A program made the translations under genes and the position numbers. Under the pieces are notes generated by a model, which was not told the origin of the DNA, made no database searches, and was given only the letters and a program-made list of their open reading frames with translations. From DLKC01 sp002478885 (GTDB taxonomy: Bacteria; Bacteroidota; Bacteroidia; Chitinophagales; Chitinophagaceae), in NCBI GenBank assembly GCA_046329585.1, contig JAXLUI010000001.1, forward strand, positions 1,674,001-1,738,000: a DNA stretch of 64,000 bases, written 5' to 3'. Shown one piece after another: positions 8,668 to 17,735 of this stretch (its first letter is position 1; each line of letters starts with the position of its first letter).

Positions 8668-9444
8668 CTAATCGTAATAGGCAAGTGTACGCTGAGTAAT
8701 GGCAAAGGGCTTATTGTTTTTGTAGCAATTCCGTTTGCGCCAGTTGCCTGTTTCATCGTGGTCGCTGTAGGTAAAAACATATTCATCAAGTAAGCGGTTG
8801 GCTCCATCATACACTGTATAGCCAACTTCAGAGCCGTTGTCGTCGTAAGTGTATTTAATCAGTTTTACAACATTCCTCTTTGAGTCGTACTGCCGGCTCT
8901 CCGTTAATTGCCTGGAGTTATCATAGCTGAAGCTGTATTTATCAGCCAAGTTTGAGTCAGGATTGAACTGTTCTATTTCGAGCAGGTTAAAATCTTTATC
9001 AAATTTTCGGCTATATCGTTTGTAAGACTTACCGTTTGTATCTATTGCAAAAGATTCACCCATCATGCCGGTATTGCCATTTGCCTGGTCTTTCATTTTT
9101 ATGCCGAGGCGGCCGTCTCTTTGCAACAAAAGATCTTCATTGAATTTGCCCTGTACATCGAGCAGCGACATATCGGCAGCATTTGTGTCTTTAACATCGG
9201 GTGCATGCAAGGCCCAGCCGGTTACCGCACCTTCCATATTGAACGCATAAACTTTTACAAGATAGCCGGGCTTTGGCGTACCTGCCGAGTCATTGCTGAG
9301 ATACCAGGTAGAATCCATGAGTTTTGCAGCATGGCCGTTCAATTTTTCTTTAAACGCAGATGATCCATAAGGCGACACCATTTCGCACGCAATTACCAGG
9401 CAGGACAACAATGAAAACACTGCAAATAATTTTTTGCCACTCAT
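8668..9444 (-). CDS. Lipoprotein with RHS-like YDxxG repeats, unknown function
   Basis: 258 residues. The N-terminal signal ends in the lipobox-like VIAC with C20 as lipidation site, so it is predicted membrane-anchored. The C-terminal half has tandem motifs such as YSFSYDNSRQL, IKYTYDDNGSE, YTVYDGANR and FTYSDHDETGN. These resemble the YD repeats of Bacteroidota RHS-like and antitoxin-like proteins. The N-terminal half (about 35-150) contains a DSTWYLSND region that I do not recognise. It lies between the rhamnosidase and the six-hairpin glycosidase on the same strand but is separated from each by more than 200 bp, so it need not be in one operon. Function not assigned. Confidence 0.75.
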   Translation of the reverse strand: MSGKKLFAVFSLLSCLVIACEMVSPYGSSAFKEKLNGHAAKLMDSTWYLSNDSAGTPKPGYLVKVYAFNMEGAVTGWALHAPDVKDTNAADMSLLDVQGKFNEDLLLQRDGRLGIKMKDQANGNTGMMGESFAIDTNGKSYKRYSRKFDKDFNLLEIEQFNPDSNLADKYSFSYDNSRQLTESRQYDSKRNVVKLIKYTYDDNGSEVGYTVYDGANRLLDEYVFTYSDHDETGNWRKRNCYKNNKPFAITQRTLAYYD

Positions 9445-9604
9445 GTTGAATCAGTTTAAAACTAATACAGCGGGTAATAATTTTACGGCAGCAAAAATAA
9501 ATGAAAGGCGATAAACTTCGTGTAAATAAACTACCGCTAAATTGCGCGGCCTAAACATACCATTACATGAGTTTACAAGCCTCAGGGGAAATATGGCTCA
9601 GAGG

Positions 9605-9672
9605 CGTTGCAACAGCCGAAGTGTGCGACGCAACAGAAGCCCAATGACTGCTCAGTAGCCTGGCCCACAAAA
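9605..9672 (-). repeat. Intergenic repeat, form A right half
   Basis: The exact core GTGCGACGCAA is at 9623-9633, with the outer arm CCTGGCCCACAAAAAA at 9660-9675 touching the end of the glycosidase gene. It lies downstream of that minus-strand gene in the common orientation. Confidence 0.85.
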
Positions 9673-9675
9673 AAG

Positions 9676-12357
9676 TTATTTCAATTTTATCACCCTCATG
9701 TAATCAAGCATTGCCTGGTTAACAACCTCGTTCATATTCTCATTGAACGGTTCAAAGCTAAGCGTAATATTATGTGTTCCTTTTGTTAGCCGGGTTTGTA
9801 TTGAATTGCTAAAGCCCCAGTTGCTCCACTCATCGCGCCCACGCTGTGGGAAAACAAAAGTTCCGGCATAAACCGCATCGATCTTTATCGTGCGGATGGC
9901 ACATTTGTTTTCTGTGTTTGTGGGGCCATTGCCATTGGCGTAACGAAAATCAATTGCATATAAACCAGTTTCGCTAACCGTTACCGGAATAATAATGTTT
10001 GTATTTATCTGTTTAGCAACTTCAACAAAACCATCGCCGCTAAATCCTTTGTAAGCCGCACCGGATTTTGCTGCAAACATTTCGAGCTGGTATTCCTGCA
10101 ACATGCCTTTTACAACTGTGGTTACCGGCTCGGAAGCAAAAGACTCCACATTGTTTTTATCAACGGCTATTACGTGGTATTCGGCGTAAGCATCGCCGGC
10201 AAGGGTAACATTTGTTTCTTTTGTGGTAAGCATCAACTCGCCATTTTTCAAAACTTTATAGTTAACAGCAGAGGGAATAGCCTGCCATGAATAAAGATTG
10301 CCCTGTTTGTTAACAACAGGTGCGGCTGGAGTAAAACTATTATCTACAAGATTCGTCCTGTCTTCGGGCAGCACATTGTTTGCGAGAACGATTTTTACGG
10401 TATGTCTCCCGATAAGTGTAGAAGGGATGGATGCGTCTGCAACCGTTTTTCCGTCGAGCCAAAATGATTTTATTTTATTGCCGTACCCTTCCATTGCTAT
10501 ATCAAGTATTGCATTTCGGTAGCTAAAATTATCGAGGCTTCGCTTGCCCTCCAAAACTTTTGGTACAAATGGCTGAAAAGATAAATCGCCTGCATTGAAC
10601 TTTATTCCGAAAAGCACTTTATGAACAATGCTTATGTTACCGGAAAGGCTCCACAACATATTGCTCGAGTTAATTTGCGTACCAGCAAAATCACCATCCT
10701 GCGCTACAAAATTTTCTTTGTTTGTAAGAAACATTGCGGCTGGCCGATAAATCGCAGCAATGCTTTGCATGGCCGAAGTTTCGCTACCAGCTTTTGCTGC
10801 TGCCCAAAGCCAGTAAGTTTGCACAAATGGCCAAACTGCATTATTATGATATGGCGGAATGCCCGGTATATTGGGAAAAATGCAAGGAATGCCAAAAGCA
10901 GTTACAGGCGTATTTTGCAGTATTTGTTTTTGCCTTTCTTCACCTGCAATGCCAAAAATAACACACAGTGCTTCGCCCAATGCCTCTGAACGTTCTGATA
11001 ATATTTTATAATTTCTTCCATACAAAAACTGCCCGTAATAACCCTTTGACGGGATCCACAAATATTTATTGATGCCAGCTTTTATTCGTTCAGCATTTTG
11101 GCTGTATTTGCCTGCAGTTTTTTCTTGTTTCAATAGAGTTGCCATGTTGGCCAAAACCATATTGGCTTCGTAATGAACTGCGTTGGTGCCAAGGCATTCG
11201 CTTTCGAAAATATCTGCGGGCTGCATCCATTTTGGATAGGTTTCTTCGCGCCAGTCGAGAAAAGAAGATTCACCTTTTACTAACCCTGTTTCCCTATCGT
11301 ATACACTATTAAGATCATCGTCAATGGAGTTTTTGATAATCATATAAGCTTGCTGCAGCCAGTCTTTATCGCCGGTTACTTTATACAATTCCCATGCGGC
11401 AACGGCCCAGATCATTCGGTCAGTTGAGCAAGGCCACGCGCCTCCTGTACCTGTATCCTGGATGATTCTGCCATTCTTATTCACTTTTCGCAATAGGCTG
11501 TTTTTTGCAACCTTTGGTTGCAGGTGTGCCATAGAAAGGATAATGCTGTAGCTGATATCTCTCGTCCAAACCCCAGCCCATTCTTTACCGGTCCTGAAAG
11601 TGCTGTCTTGCTCAACAGCTTTTATCATTTCTTCAATTGACATGTTATACAATGCATCCGAAATAGGATAAGCCGATTTGTATTGCGGAAATCCGGTAAT
11701 GTCTTTTGTCAGTCTCCAGTTTGCAGCAGTCTGGCTTTTTTCATCATATGCATTCATCACGAGATCGGTCTCATAAATCCCATCACCGTCAACATCTTTT
11801 AATTGAAGTTGCGGGTGATTAACAAGGTTATCAAAATCCCAGATCAGCGGTGATGAATTGCCGGCAACATACACACCTTTAAAATCTTCTTTGTATATCT
11901 TATCGCCTTTGTAAGTGGTAAAATAACCCTGTTTGTTAAGTGCAGCCAGCACAGCACGCATATCAAGCCTTATTTTCAGTTTTGCATTGGCAGGAAGAAA
12001 AATATTGTCGGCCACTTTTGAGCTATCATTGAACTGCTCACCGAATTTTATCACAGGCGTCTCCGTATTGCCAGTGGCGGATAGATAGTTGAAATGATGG
12101 TCTTTCCCGGGCGCCATTTCATTGTCCTTCCCATTAATACTAAACTTAAAGGTTATTTGCGGGCTCTTGAATGCGTTTGCCGGGCTTTTATAGTCCGAGT
12201 TTATTTCTTTTGAAGATACAGCCATTGCCTTATACTTATTTTGTTGAACAATGCTATCAGCATAAACCGTAAAATTTTCAAATTTCCAGATGGGGTTTTG
12301 TGCATTGATAGCTGTCACGGCCAACAGGTTTATGATGAATAAAAAAGCGCTACGCAT
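9676..12357 (-). CDS. Secreted six-hairpin glycosidase-like protein with C-terminal CBM-like domain
   Basis: 893 residues with a signal peptide (MRSAFLFIINLLAVTAINAQ). The central part (about 240-600) looks like an (alpha/alpha)6 barrel: EWAGVWTRDISYSIILS, GGAWPCSTDRMIWAVAAWELYK and a FLDWREETYPKWM stretch rich in acidic and aromatic residues, as in GH63/GH78-like and debranching-type enzymes. The C-terminal 170 residues resemble a CBM6/35-type carbohydrate-binding module (GLYAIDFRYANGNGP, then DEWSNWGF). The exact family and substrate cannot be assigned from sequence alone. The genomic partner is the GH78 rhamnosidase two genes downstream. Confidence 0.8.
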   Translation of the reverse strand: MRSAFLFIINLLAVTAINAQNPIWKFENFTVYADSIVQQNKYKAMAVSSKEINSDYKSPANAFKSPQITFKFSINGKDNEMAPGKDHHFNYLSATGNTETPVIKFGEQFNDSSKVADNIFLPANAKLKIRLDMRAVLAALNKQGYFTTYKGDKIYKEDFKGVYVAGNSSPLIWDFDNLVNHPQLQLKDVDGDGIYETDLVMNAYDEKSQTAANWRLTKDITGFPQYKSAYPISDALYNMSIEEMIKAVEQDSTFRTGKEWAGVWTRDISYSIILSMAHLQPKVAKNSLLRKVNKNGRIIQDTGTGGAWPCSTDRMIWAVAAWELYKVTGDKDWLQQAYMIIKNSIDDDLNSVYDRETGLVKGESSFLDWREETYPKWMQPADIFESECLGTNAVHYEANMVLANMATLLKQEKTAGKYSQNAERIKAGINKYLWIPSKGYYGQFLYGRNYKILSERSEALGEALCVIFGIAGEERQKQILQNTPVTAFGIPCIFPNIPGIPPYHNNAVWPFVQTYWLWAAAKAGSETSAMQSIAAIYRPAAMFLTNKENFVAQDGDFAGTQINSSNMLWSLSGNISIVHKVLFGIKFNAGDLSFQPFVPKVLEGKRSLDNFSYRNAILDIAMEGYGNKIKSFWLDGKTVADASIPSTLIGRHTVKIVLANNVLPEDRTNLVDNSFTPAAPVVNKQGNLYSWQAIPSAVNYKVLKNGELMLTTKETNVTLAGDAYAEYHVIAVDKNNVESFASEPVTTVVKGMLQEYQLEMFAAKSGAAYKGFSGDGFVEVAKQINTNIIIPVTVSETGLYAIDFRYANGNGPTNTENKCAIRTIKIDAVYAGTFVFPQRGRDEWSNWGFSNSIQTRLTKGTHNITLSFEPFNENMNEVVNQAMLDYMRVIKLK

Positions 12358-12690
12358 AACACGATCGTTTCGGCAAAATTACAGCATCGGTTTCTCACAA
12401 AAACTATCCTTTGTCATGGTGATTTTTTGGAGCCAGGCATTCGCAACAAACCTCATCGTTCCTTGCGTCGCACACTTGTGCAATCAGTCCGGAAGTCAGC
12501 AAAAAGTGAATAGCCGTTGCTTGCAACAAAGAATTCGGCATCTATTAATCATGCTTGAGGAAAAAAGTTCTCAAAAAATCATAAAAAAATTGTTAGTTGT
12601 ACGCCGATACAACTGCTGGAATGAAAGCGGCAGAATATAGCGTCTTATAATCCGCATACAGGAAAGCAACAGAAGTTACATAATGCACAC
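12358..12690. other. Divergent intergenic region, 333 bp
   Basis: It separates the glycosidase (minus) from the sensor-like gene (plus). It holds one intergenic-repeat half (12425-12490). The rest is AT-rich, with no consensus -7 box I can defend and no credible small gene. Confidence 0.6.
12425..12490 (+). repeat. Intergenic repeat, form A left half
   Basis: The exact core TTGCGTCGCAC is at 12463-12473, followed by ACTTGTGC. The outer arm TTTTTTGGAGCCAGG is at 12424-12438. This is one of only four copies found between divergent genes. Confidence 0.85.
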
Positions 12691-13806
12691 ATGAATATCT
12701 TTTATTCACTGGTCTTCTCGAACAGTCCGCTTTACAGGATTACACGCCATGTTTTTTTCTGGCTGCTATGGATTTGCTTTTTCGCATTTATAGAAACCTA
12801 TCGCATGTATGAAATGTGGCATAAGGATTTCTTTGCATACTTCCCTATTGCTATTGGATCAATGCTGATACAAGTCCCTATCGACATTGCGTTTTGCTAC
12901 TCTGTTATTTATTTTCTGCTGCCGCATTTTTTTTTGAAGGGCCGGTACGCCGCGTTTGTAATTGGCTGGATCGTACTTGTATTTGCAGCCGGAACTTTAC
13001 AAACAGTATATTTTTATTCCGTGGTCTCTGCATACAGAACATGGCTGGGCCTAAGTCCGCTTGTGCAAAAGAGCTCGCTTTTTCTTGGCGCTCTTGAATG
13101 TGTAGGCTCTCTTAACACAGAAGGAGGTTTCGCCATCGCCATAAAGTTTGGGAAGATGTTTGCGGTAAAGCAAAAAGAAGCCGAATTATTGAGCAGTGAA
13201 AAAGCCCGCTTACTTGAAACCGTTGAAGCCAATGCCGGCGATGCCATTAAACCAACATTTTTATTCAATGCACTTAACAGGCTTTATTCCCTTACGCAGG
13301 AAAAGAATATCGATACGGCAGAAAGCATTAAAAAAATCAACGACCTTATTCTCTATACAAGCAACGATGCCAAGCAAAATATTCTTCCGCTGCAAAAAGA
13401 AATTGATTCTTTAAAAGAATACATCGAACTCGAAAAAATTTCCTACGACTATGCCATACGCACCCACTTCAGTTGTAATGGCAGCACCGTTAACAAGCAC
13501 GTTACACCATATGTGTTAATACCTATTGCTGAATATGTAATGAGCAGCCTAGGTGGCCGCACCGTGAAAGATCCTTGGTTGAATACAGAGATCAACATCA
13601 AAAACAATGAAGTGCAGGTAAAAATATGCAGTAGCAAACCGCCGGAAACCTCTACCCTGCTCGGTGAAAAGAACAATAACCTGCTTTTGACCGAACAACG
13701 TTTAAAACTGCTTTATCCTGGTGGTTTCGCCTTAAAAAAACAATTGGAAACGGACAGGCTCGAAATCGAATTGAACATCAACCTGGGTATGCGCCTTGGT
13801 GCATAA
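12691..13806 (+). CDS. LytS-type sensor protein lacking catalytic residues (predicted pseudokinase)
   Basis: 371 residues with about four N-terminal membrane segments (20-155), a short coiled linker, then a His_kinase (PF06580)-like region. In working members the H box reads PHFxFN; here it is PTFLFN at 188-193, with T189 in place of the phosphoacceptor histidine. The N box, normally ENAxKH, reads AEYVMSSLGG at about 280-289, so the ATP-site asparagine is also missing. The remaining fold landmarks (LFNALNRLYSLT, LPLQKEIDSLKEYIELEK) are intact and the frame is uninterrupted, so it looks retained rather than decaying. It may be a non-enzymatic partner of the intact kinase 438 bp downstream; that is inference. 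Confidence 0.8.
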   Translation: MNIFYSLVFSNSPLYRITRHVFFWLLWICFFAFIETYRMYEMWHKDFFAYFPIAIGSMLIQVPIDIAFCYSVIYFLLPHFFLKGRYAAFVIGWIVLVFAAGTLQTVYFYSVVSAYRTWLGLSPLVQKSSLFLGALECVGSLNTEGGFAIAIKFGKMFAVKQKEAELLSSEKARLLETVEANAGDAIKPTFLFNALNRLYSLTQEKNIDTAESIKKINDLILYTSNDAKQNILPLQKEIDSLKEYIELEKISYDYAIRTHFSCNGSTVNKHVTPYVLIPIAEYVMSSLGGRTVKDPWLNTEINIKNNEVQVKICSSKPPETSTLLGEKNNNLLLTEQRLKLLYPGGFALKKQLETDRLEIELNINLGMRLGA

Positions 13807-13838
13807 AAAAAAGCGTGTAGTGGAAACCACTCGCTTTT
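13807..13838 (+). terminator. Intrinsic terminator after the pseudokinase gene
   Basis: AAGCG, a short bulge, AGTGG, AAA loop, CCACT, CGCTTTT, starting right after the TAA. It is preceded by an A-run and followed by T-rich sequence. Confidence 0.8.
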
Positions 13839-14244
13839 ATGTGTTTCTTGCACATGAGAAAAATTGTGCAATAAAAATACCGGGCCCGCATTACACCACA
13901 GTTGATATAATTACCGGGCAATGACTATCAGCCACTGAAGCATGATGAATGTTTTTTACTGCCAAAAGCGCGGTTTCAATGCTTTCGCTCCTTCATATGT
14001 ACAAACGGTAAAATGAATTGACAAATGCAGCAACTAAAAGCTCTTTCAGGCACTCTTATTGTTGCTGTCATGTGTGTGTTTGTTACTGGGTCATGAAATT
14101 TTATGGCTGAACCGTTTCTGAAAAATACCGTAGCGTGATTCAGAAGGGGCTCAGAGGTTTTCAACATTCGTAACAACGGCTTGCTATTCATGCGTACAGT
14201 AACACAGCATTTATCTGAACGATTTCACAATACTTAAAATCACC
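13839..14244. other. Non-coding stretch before the LytS gene
   Basis: About 400 bp with no conserved gene. A 23-codon plus-strand frame at 14025-14096 encodes a hydrophobic MQQLKALSGTLIVAVMCVF peptide ending soon after. It resembles a cut-off signal peptide but has no supporting context. No intergenic repeat occurs here. The stretch separates the pseudokinase from the kinase/regulator pair, so they are probably separate transcripts. Confidence 0.5.
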
Positions 14245-15294
14245 ATGGCTGAACTTACCCTTAACAGATCACCGCTTGAAAAAGTAAATCGGTTCTTTCT
14301 TTTAATAGTAGTTCCGGTGCTCGGGATAGTTATACCCAACATCACTGGCTTACTTCAAAACATATCGTTCACCTGGCTGCAACAGGCTCTTTCCTACACT
14401 TGGTTCATTTTTATTTCCTACGCTATCTGGAAGGGGAACATGCTACTGTTAAATCACCTTAGAAGACCAAACGACCAATACGCAAAAGGTTATTACAACA
14501 AATTGCTACTTTACTTCGCAACAGACTTCGTGTACACGGCTATAGTGACCTTCGTATTGCTTACCGGCTGGTATATTGTTTTCAGGCTCACCGTTAACTG
14601 GGTCAACATATTGCACTGCACTTATTATGTATTGTTCTGCGTAGCATTGATCAACACCGTTTACGAGATCGTCTTTTTGCGGCAGGAAATGGAAGATAGC
14701 ATGCTAAAAGTAAAGTTGCTTGAAATGGAAAAAATACAGGCAGAACTCGCAGCATTAAAGTCGCAGATAGATCCGCATTTTATGTTCAATTCGCTGAATA
14801 CACTATCTTATCTAATATCAAGCAAACCAGATACTGCAAAAACATACAACGATACTCTAGCCAAAGTATATCGCTATATTCTTGTTTACAAAGACCAGGA
14901 CCTTGTATTCCTGAAAGAAGAACTGGAATTTGTAAGCAACTATTTTTATCTCATCAACATCAGGTACGAGCAGGCTGTTAAACTGCTTATTGAAATACCT
15001 GAATTAAAGGCAGAGCATTTTTTAGTAATCCCCGCATCGCTGCAGATACTGATCGAAAATGCGATAAAGCATAACGACTTCTCAAAAAAGGAGCCACTTG
15101 TGATCAACATCAACATACAGGGTGGACATGTTACTGTGAAAAATCTTATGCGGCCAAAGCTATTTGCTGAACCAACATCCGGTATTGGGCTGGAGAACCT
15201 GAAAGAAAGATCAAGGCTTATTACGGGTAAGAATATTATTATTAACCGGGACAACAGTGAATTCGCTGTAAAAATTCCCATGCTAAAATCGTAG
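14245..15294 (+). CDS. LytS/YehU-family sensor histidine kinase
   Basis: 349 residues with four predicted membrane helices (about 15-145), a coiled segment, then the PF06580 kinase core. The phosphoacceptor is H178 in DPHFMFNSLNTLSYL, and the ATP-site N box is intact as LIENAIKHND (N272). A glycine-rich SGIGLENLKERSRLI follows near the C-terminus. It is three bases from the LytTR regulator gene and surely cotranscribed as its cognate kinase. The stimulus is unknown, since the membrane part has no recognised ligand domain. Confidence 0.93.
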   Translation: MAELTLNRSPLEKVNRFFLLIVVPVLGIVIPNITGLLQNISFTWLQQALSYTWFIFISYAIWKGNMLLLNHLRRPNDQYAKGYYNKLLLYFATDFVYTAIVTFVLLTGWYIVFRLTVNWVNILHCTYYVLFCVALINTVYEIVFLRQEMEDSMLKVKLLEMEKIQAELAALKSQIDPHFMFNSLNTLSYLISSKPDTAKTYNDTLAKVYRYILVYKDQDLVFLKEELEFVSNYFYLINIRYEQAVKLLIEIPELKAEHFLVIPASLQILIENAIKHNDFSKKEPLVININIQGGHVTVKNLMRPKLFAEPTSGIGLENLKERSRLITGKNIIINRDNSEFAVKIPMLKS

Positions 15295-15297
15295 GCC

Positions 15298-16065
15298 ATG
15301 ACAAATGTGGTAATTATTGAAGACGAGCAACCTGCTATTGAAAATCTTGTGACTGAACTGGAAAGCATAAATGACGATTACAATGTTGTGGCTGTGCTTC
15401 GTTCAGTTGAAGACAGTATTCGCTGGTTCTCCAACAGCGAAAATGCGTCGGATCTTATTTTCCTCGACATTCATTTGCCCGATGGCTTGTCGTTCAATAT
15501 TTTCAGGCAGGTGAAGATCAACACACCTGTTGTATTTACCACTGCGTACGATAAATACCTATTGAACAGCTTTGAGTATAACAGTATAGATTATTTGCTT
15601 AAACCAGTAAGCACCGACAAGCTTAAACATGCTATTACCAAACTAAAAAATCTTAAACAACATTTCGCGTTGAACTACCTGCAGTTGCTAAACAACAATA
15701 CTTCAGATAAAAATGCAGTGTTCAAAGATCGCATTGTGGTGCGCAAAGGAATCGAGTTTCAAAGCATGAAAACAGAAGACGTGGCCTATTTTTACACGGA
15801 ACACAAACTCGTTTTTCTTGTTGACAAGGACGGTAAAAAATATATGGCCCATGCAGAGAATCTTACTGACCTTTTTACCCAGTTAAATAAAAAAATCTTT
15901 TACCGCGCCAACAGGAAGTATATTATCAACATCAACTTTATTAAAAAATATAAACCGCTGGACCGTGTTAAGCTCGAGGTAGAGTTAAGTATACCTGTAA
16001 GCGAAAGCATTGTAATTAGCCAGGAAAACACTTCCAGTTTTAAAGCATGGATCGAGAACTTGTAA
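15298..16065 (+). CDS. LytTR-family response regulator
   Basis: 255 residues: a receiver domain (1-120) with acidic pocket E8/D9/E10 and phosphoacceptor D57 in FLDIHLPDG, conserved T/K residues in FTTAYDKY and LLKPV, then a C-terminal LytTR DNA-binding domain (about 150-255). The latter has the typical RANRKYIININFI stretch. It is partner to the kinase ending three bases upstream. LytTR regulators in Bacteroidota usually act on one or a few nearby or distant promoters; no target site can be named here. Confidence 0.95.
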   Translation: MTNVVIIEDEQPAIENLVTELESINDDYNVVAVLRSVEDSIRWFSNSENASDLIFLDIHLPDGLSFNIFRQVKINTPVVFTTAYDKYLLNSFEYNSIDYLLKPVSTDKLKHAITKLKNLKQHFALNYLQLLNNNTSDKNAVFKDRIVVRKGIEFQSMKTEDVAYFYTEHKLVFLVDKDGKKYMAHAENLTDLFTQLNKKIFYRANRKYIININFIKKYKPLDRVKLEVELSIPVSESIVISQENTSSFKAWIENL

Positions 16066-16070
16066 CATCT

Positions 16071-16276
16071 TTTGTTGCCGGCACCATCGCCGCTGTTTAG
16101 CTTTACTTGCGTCGCACAACTGTACGCCATAACGTTACGCATCAACGCACTTAAGCCTTACAAACAGTATTTTTGTCATAAGTTGGGCTGCCCTGCTAAT
16201 AGCACTACCAACCGTACAAGTGAGTGGCACAACCATAGCTGAAGAGAAATACCACAACCGGGTAAATAAAAAAACA
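16071..16276. repeat. Intergenic repeat, complete A/B inverted pair
   Basis: The outer arm TTTGTTGCCGGC (16071-16082) precedes form A core TTGCGTCGCAC at 16107-16117. Form B with one substitution (GTGAGTGGCAC) lies at about 16220-16230. The right outer arm is CCGG followed by an A-rich run to 16276. It lies between convergent genes. Confidence 0.85.
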
Positions 16277-16318
16277 AAAGTGCTTGCCTTGCATCCCATC
16301 AATGGTTGACCGTTGGCG

Positions 16319-16888
16319 TTACCGGTCGTTTGTATAATCGAGTTCGGTTACTCCGCAAGTAAATTGGTGGGTATTCAACAGCTTTAAATTGACTTTTTCT
16401 TTGATATCTGTAAACAATGGAATGCCACGCCCAAGAATTACCGGGTTTACAAATAACCAATAACCATCGATGAGGTTTAGTTGAATAAGTGAATGGGTTG
16501 CAGTAGGGCTTCCAAAAAGTAAAATGTCGCTGCCCGGTTGTTGTTTTATTTCGTTTATGCTTTCTGAAAGGTTGTTACCAATAATATTCGTGTTGGTTAA
16601 ACCCTCCCCGCTTATTGTTTTCGATAAAACGATTTTGTGAGCTTTATTATACCACTTCGAGTGTGCAACATCGTGCCTGCTGGCAGATGGCTTTTCTCCT
16701 GCGCCGGGCCAGTAACTTTCCATCATCTGGTAAGTGACGCGTCCGTATAATGCTGTGTCGGTCTGGCCTATTCGCTTGCCGACATGATCAAAAATTTCTT
16801 CATTTACTTTAATCCAATTCATTTCCCCGTTAGGCCCAGCCACAAACCCATCGAGCGAGATGTGCATAAACGAGATAATTTTTCTCAT
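16319..16888 (-). CDS. Dihydrofolate reductase family protein (RibD C-terminal fold)
   Basis: 189 residues of the RibD_C/dihydrofolate-reductase-like fold (YyaP/YwjB group). It starts MRKIISFMHISLDGFVAGPNG, has the YGRVTYQMMESYWP region, a GSPTATHSLIQLNLID stretch and an LFVNPVILGRGIPLF core. These are typical NADPH-dependent reductase-fold proteins whose substrates are mostly unknown. It is monocistronic, with no folate or riboflavin gene nearby, so no pathway can be inferred. The call rests on whole-protein resemblance. Confidence 0.88.
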   Translation of the reverse strand: MRKIISFMHISLDGFVAGPNGEMNWIKVNEEIFDHVGKRIGQTDTALYGRVTYQMMESYWPGAGEKPSASRHDVAHSKWYNKAHKIVLSKTISGEGLTNTNIIGNNLSESINEIKQQPGSDILLFGSPTATHSLIQLNLIDGYWLFVNPVILGRGIPLFTDIKEKVNLKLLNTHQFTCGVTELDYTNDR

Positions 16889-17057
16889 ATAGTTGCAGAT
16901 TTTATAGTAAGATCATTTGTTATTGTCTGTCTGATGACCGTTAAGTTAGTGTGCGTCAATATATAAATAACGAAGCGTTATTCATATGTATAAAGCCGTT
17001 CCTTCTTCTCCCTTACACATTCCAAAATATCGCCCGGCTGGCAATGATTGACATGGC

Positions 17058-17537
17058 CTAGATTGTTACGCCATTTTCGGACTTATTGTTTATGGCATTC
17101 TGCAAGATTTTCCCAAATATTGCTGCTGCGGTAGCAACCGCGACTGCAATAAAAGTAGTAACGATGCAAATAGCAAGAAAACCAGCGGGATCATCGTCTT
17201 TATTATGGTATATTTTTATGTATAAACCAGCCACCACGATTAAAATACTTAGCAGAATTGCAGCGTACTTTATACTCTTTAAAGCCTTGACGGCATTTGG
17301 TGAGAATAACCTGTTTTGCCCGATATAACCAAGTAATTTGAAAGCTTTATACAGCGCAACAAAAAAAGGAACTGACGCTGCATATCCGTACAGAATGAAA
17401 GGATCTGCATAAATACTGAACAAGTCTAAATTCTTGGCTCTTCCCTCTGTCTGGGGAACCCGAATAAGAATGGCAAGTACTACAATGCCGACAAGCACAA
17501 TGACCACCTGAAGAAATATTGTTGAAATTCTTTTCAT
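17058..17537 (-). CDS. DUF2975-family membrane protein
   Basis: 159 residues with four predicted transmembrane helices: IFLQVVIVLVGIVVLAILI near the N-terminus, YGYAASVPFFVALYKAFKLL, AAILLSILIVVAGLYI and a final FLAICIVTTFIAVAVATAAAI. The layout, including the short RLFSPNAVKALKSIKYAA linker, matches DUF2975. Members are often paired with a small YozG-like XRE regulator; none is seen beside this copy. I chose the ATG at 17537 (MKRISTIFLQ) over an upstream in-frame codon at 17576, since the helix begins right after it. Function unknown. Confidence 0.8.
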   Translation of the reverse strand: MKRISTIFLQVVIVLVGIVVLAILIRVPQTEGRAKNLDLFSIYADPFILYGYAASVPFFVALYKAFKLLGYIGQNRLFSPNAVKALKSIKYAAILLSILIVVAGLYIKIYHNKDDDPAGFLAICIVTTFIAVAVATAAAIFGKILQNAINNKSENGVTI

Positions 17538-17681
17538 AGAAAATATAGCATTAGAACTGAAGTGTAATGATAGCAATATTTAAAATAGGAAGGCGCATAT
17601 TTCAATCGGATTGCTTTACAAATTTCGAAACTCAATTCGCTGAGAGCCACCTCGTGTGCGATGGTGATAAAAGTTTCAGGC

Positions 17682-17722
17682 GCACAAGCGTGCGACGCAA
17701 GAGAAGATGCCACGGTACCAAA
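17682..17722 (-). repeat. Intergenic repeat, form A right half
   Basis: The exact core GTGCGACGCAA is at 17690-17700, flanked by GCACAAGC and AGAGAAGATGCCACGGTACC. It lies downstream of ispE in the common orientation. Confidence 0.85.
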
Positions 17723-17735
17723 AGCACGGATACAA

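Noticed and set aside
14025..14096. 23-codon hydrophobic plus-strand frame
   Set aside because: It resembles a cut-off signal peptide but has no promoter, homologue or downstream continuation that I can support.
13976..14191. 71-codon minus-strand frame between the two sensor genes
   Set aside because: No conserved motif, signal or context; it lies in non-coding sequence and looks like a chance frame.
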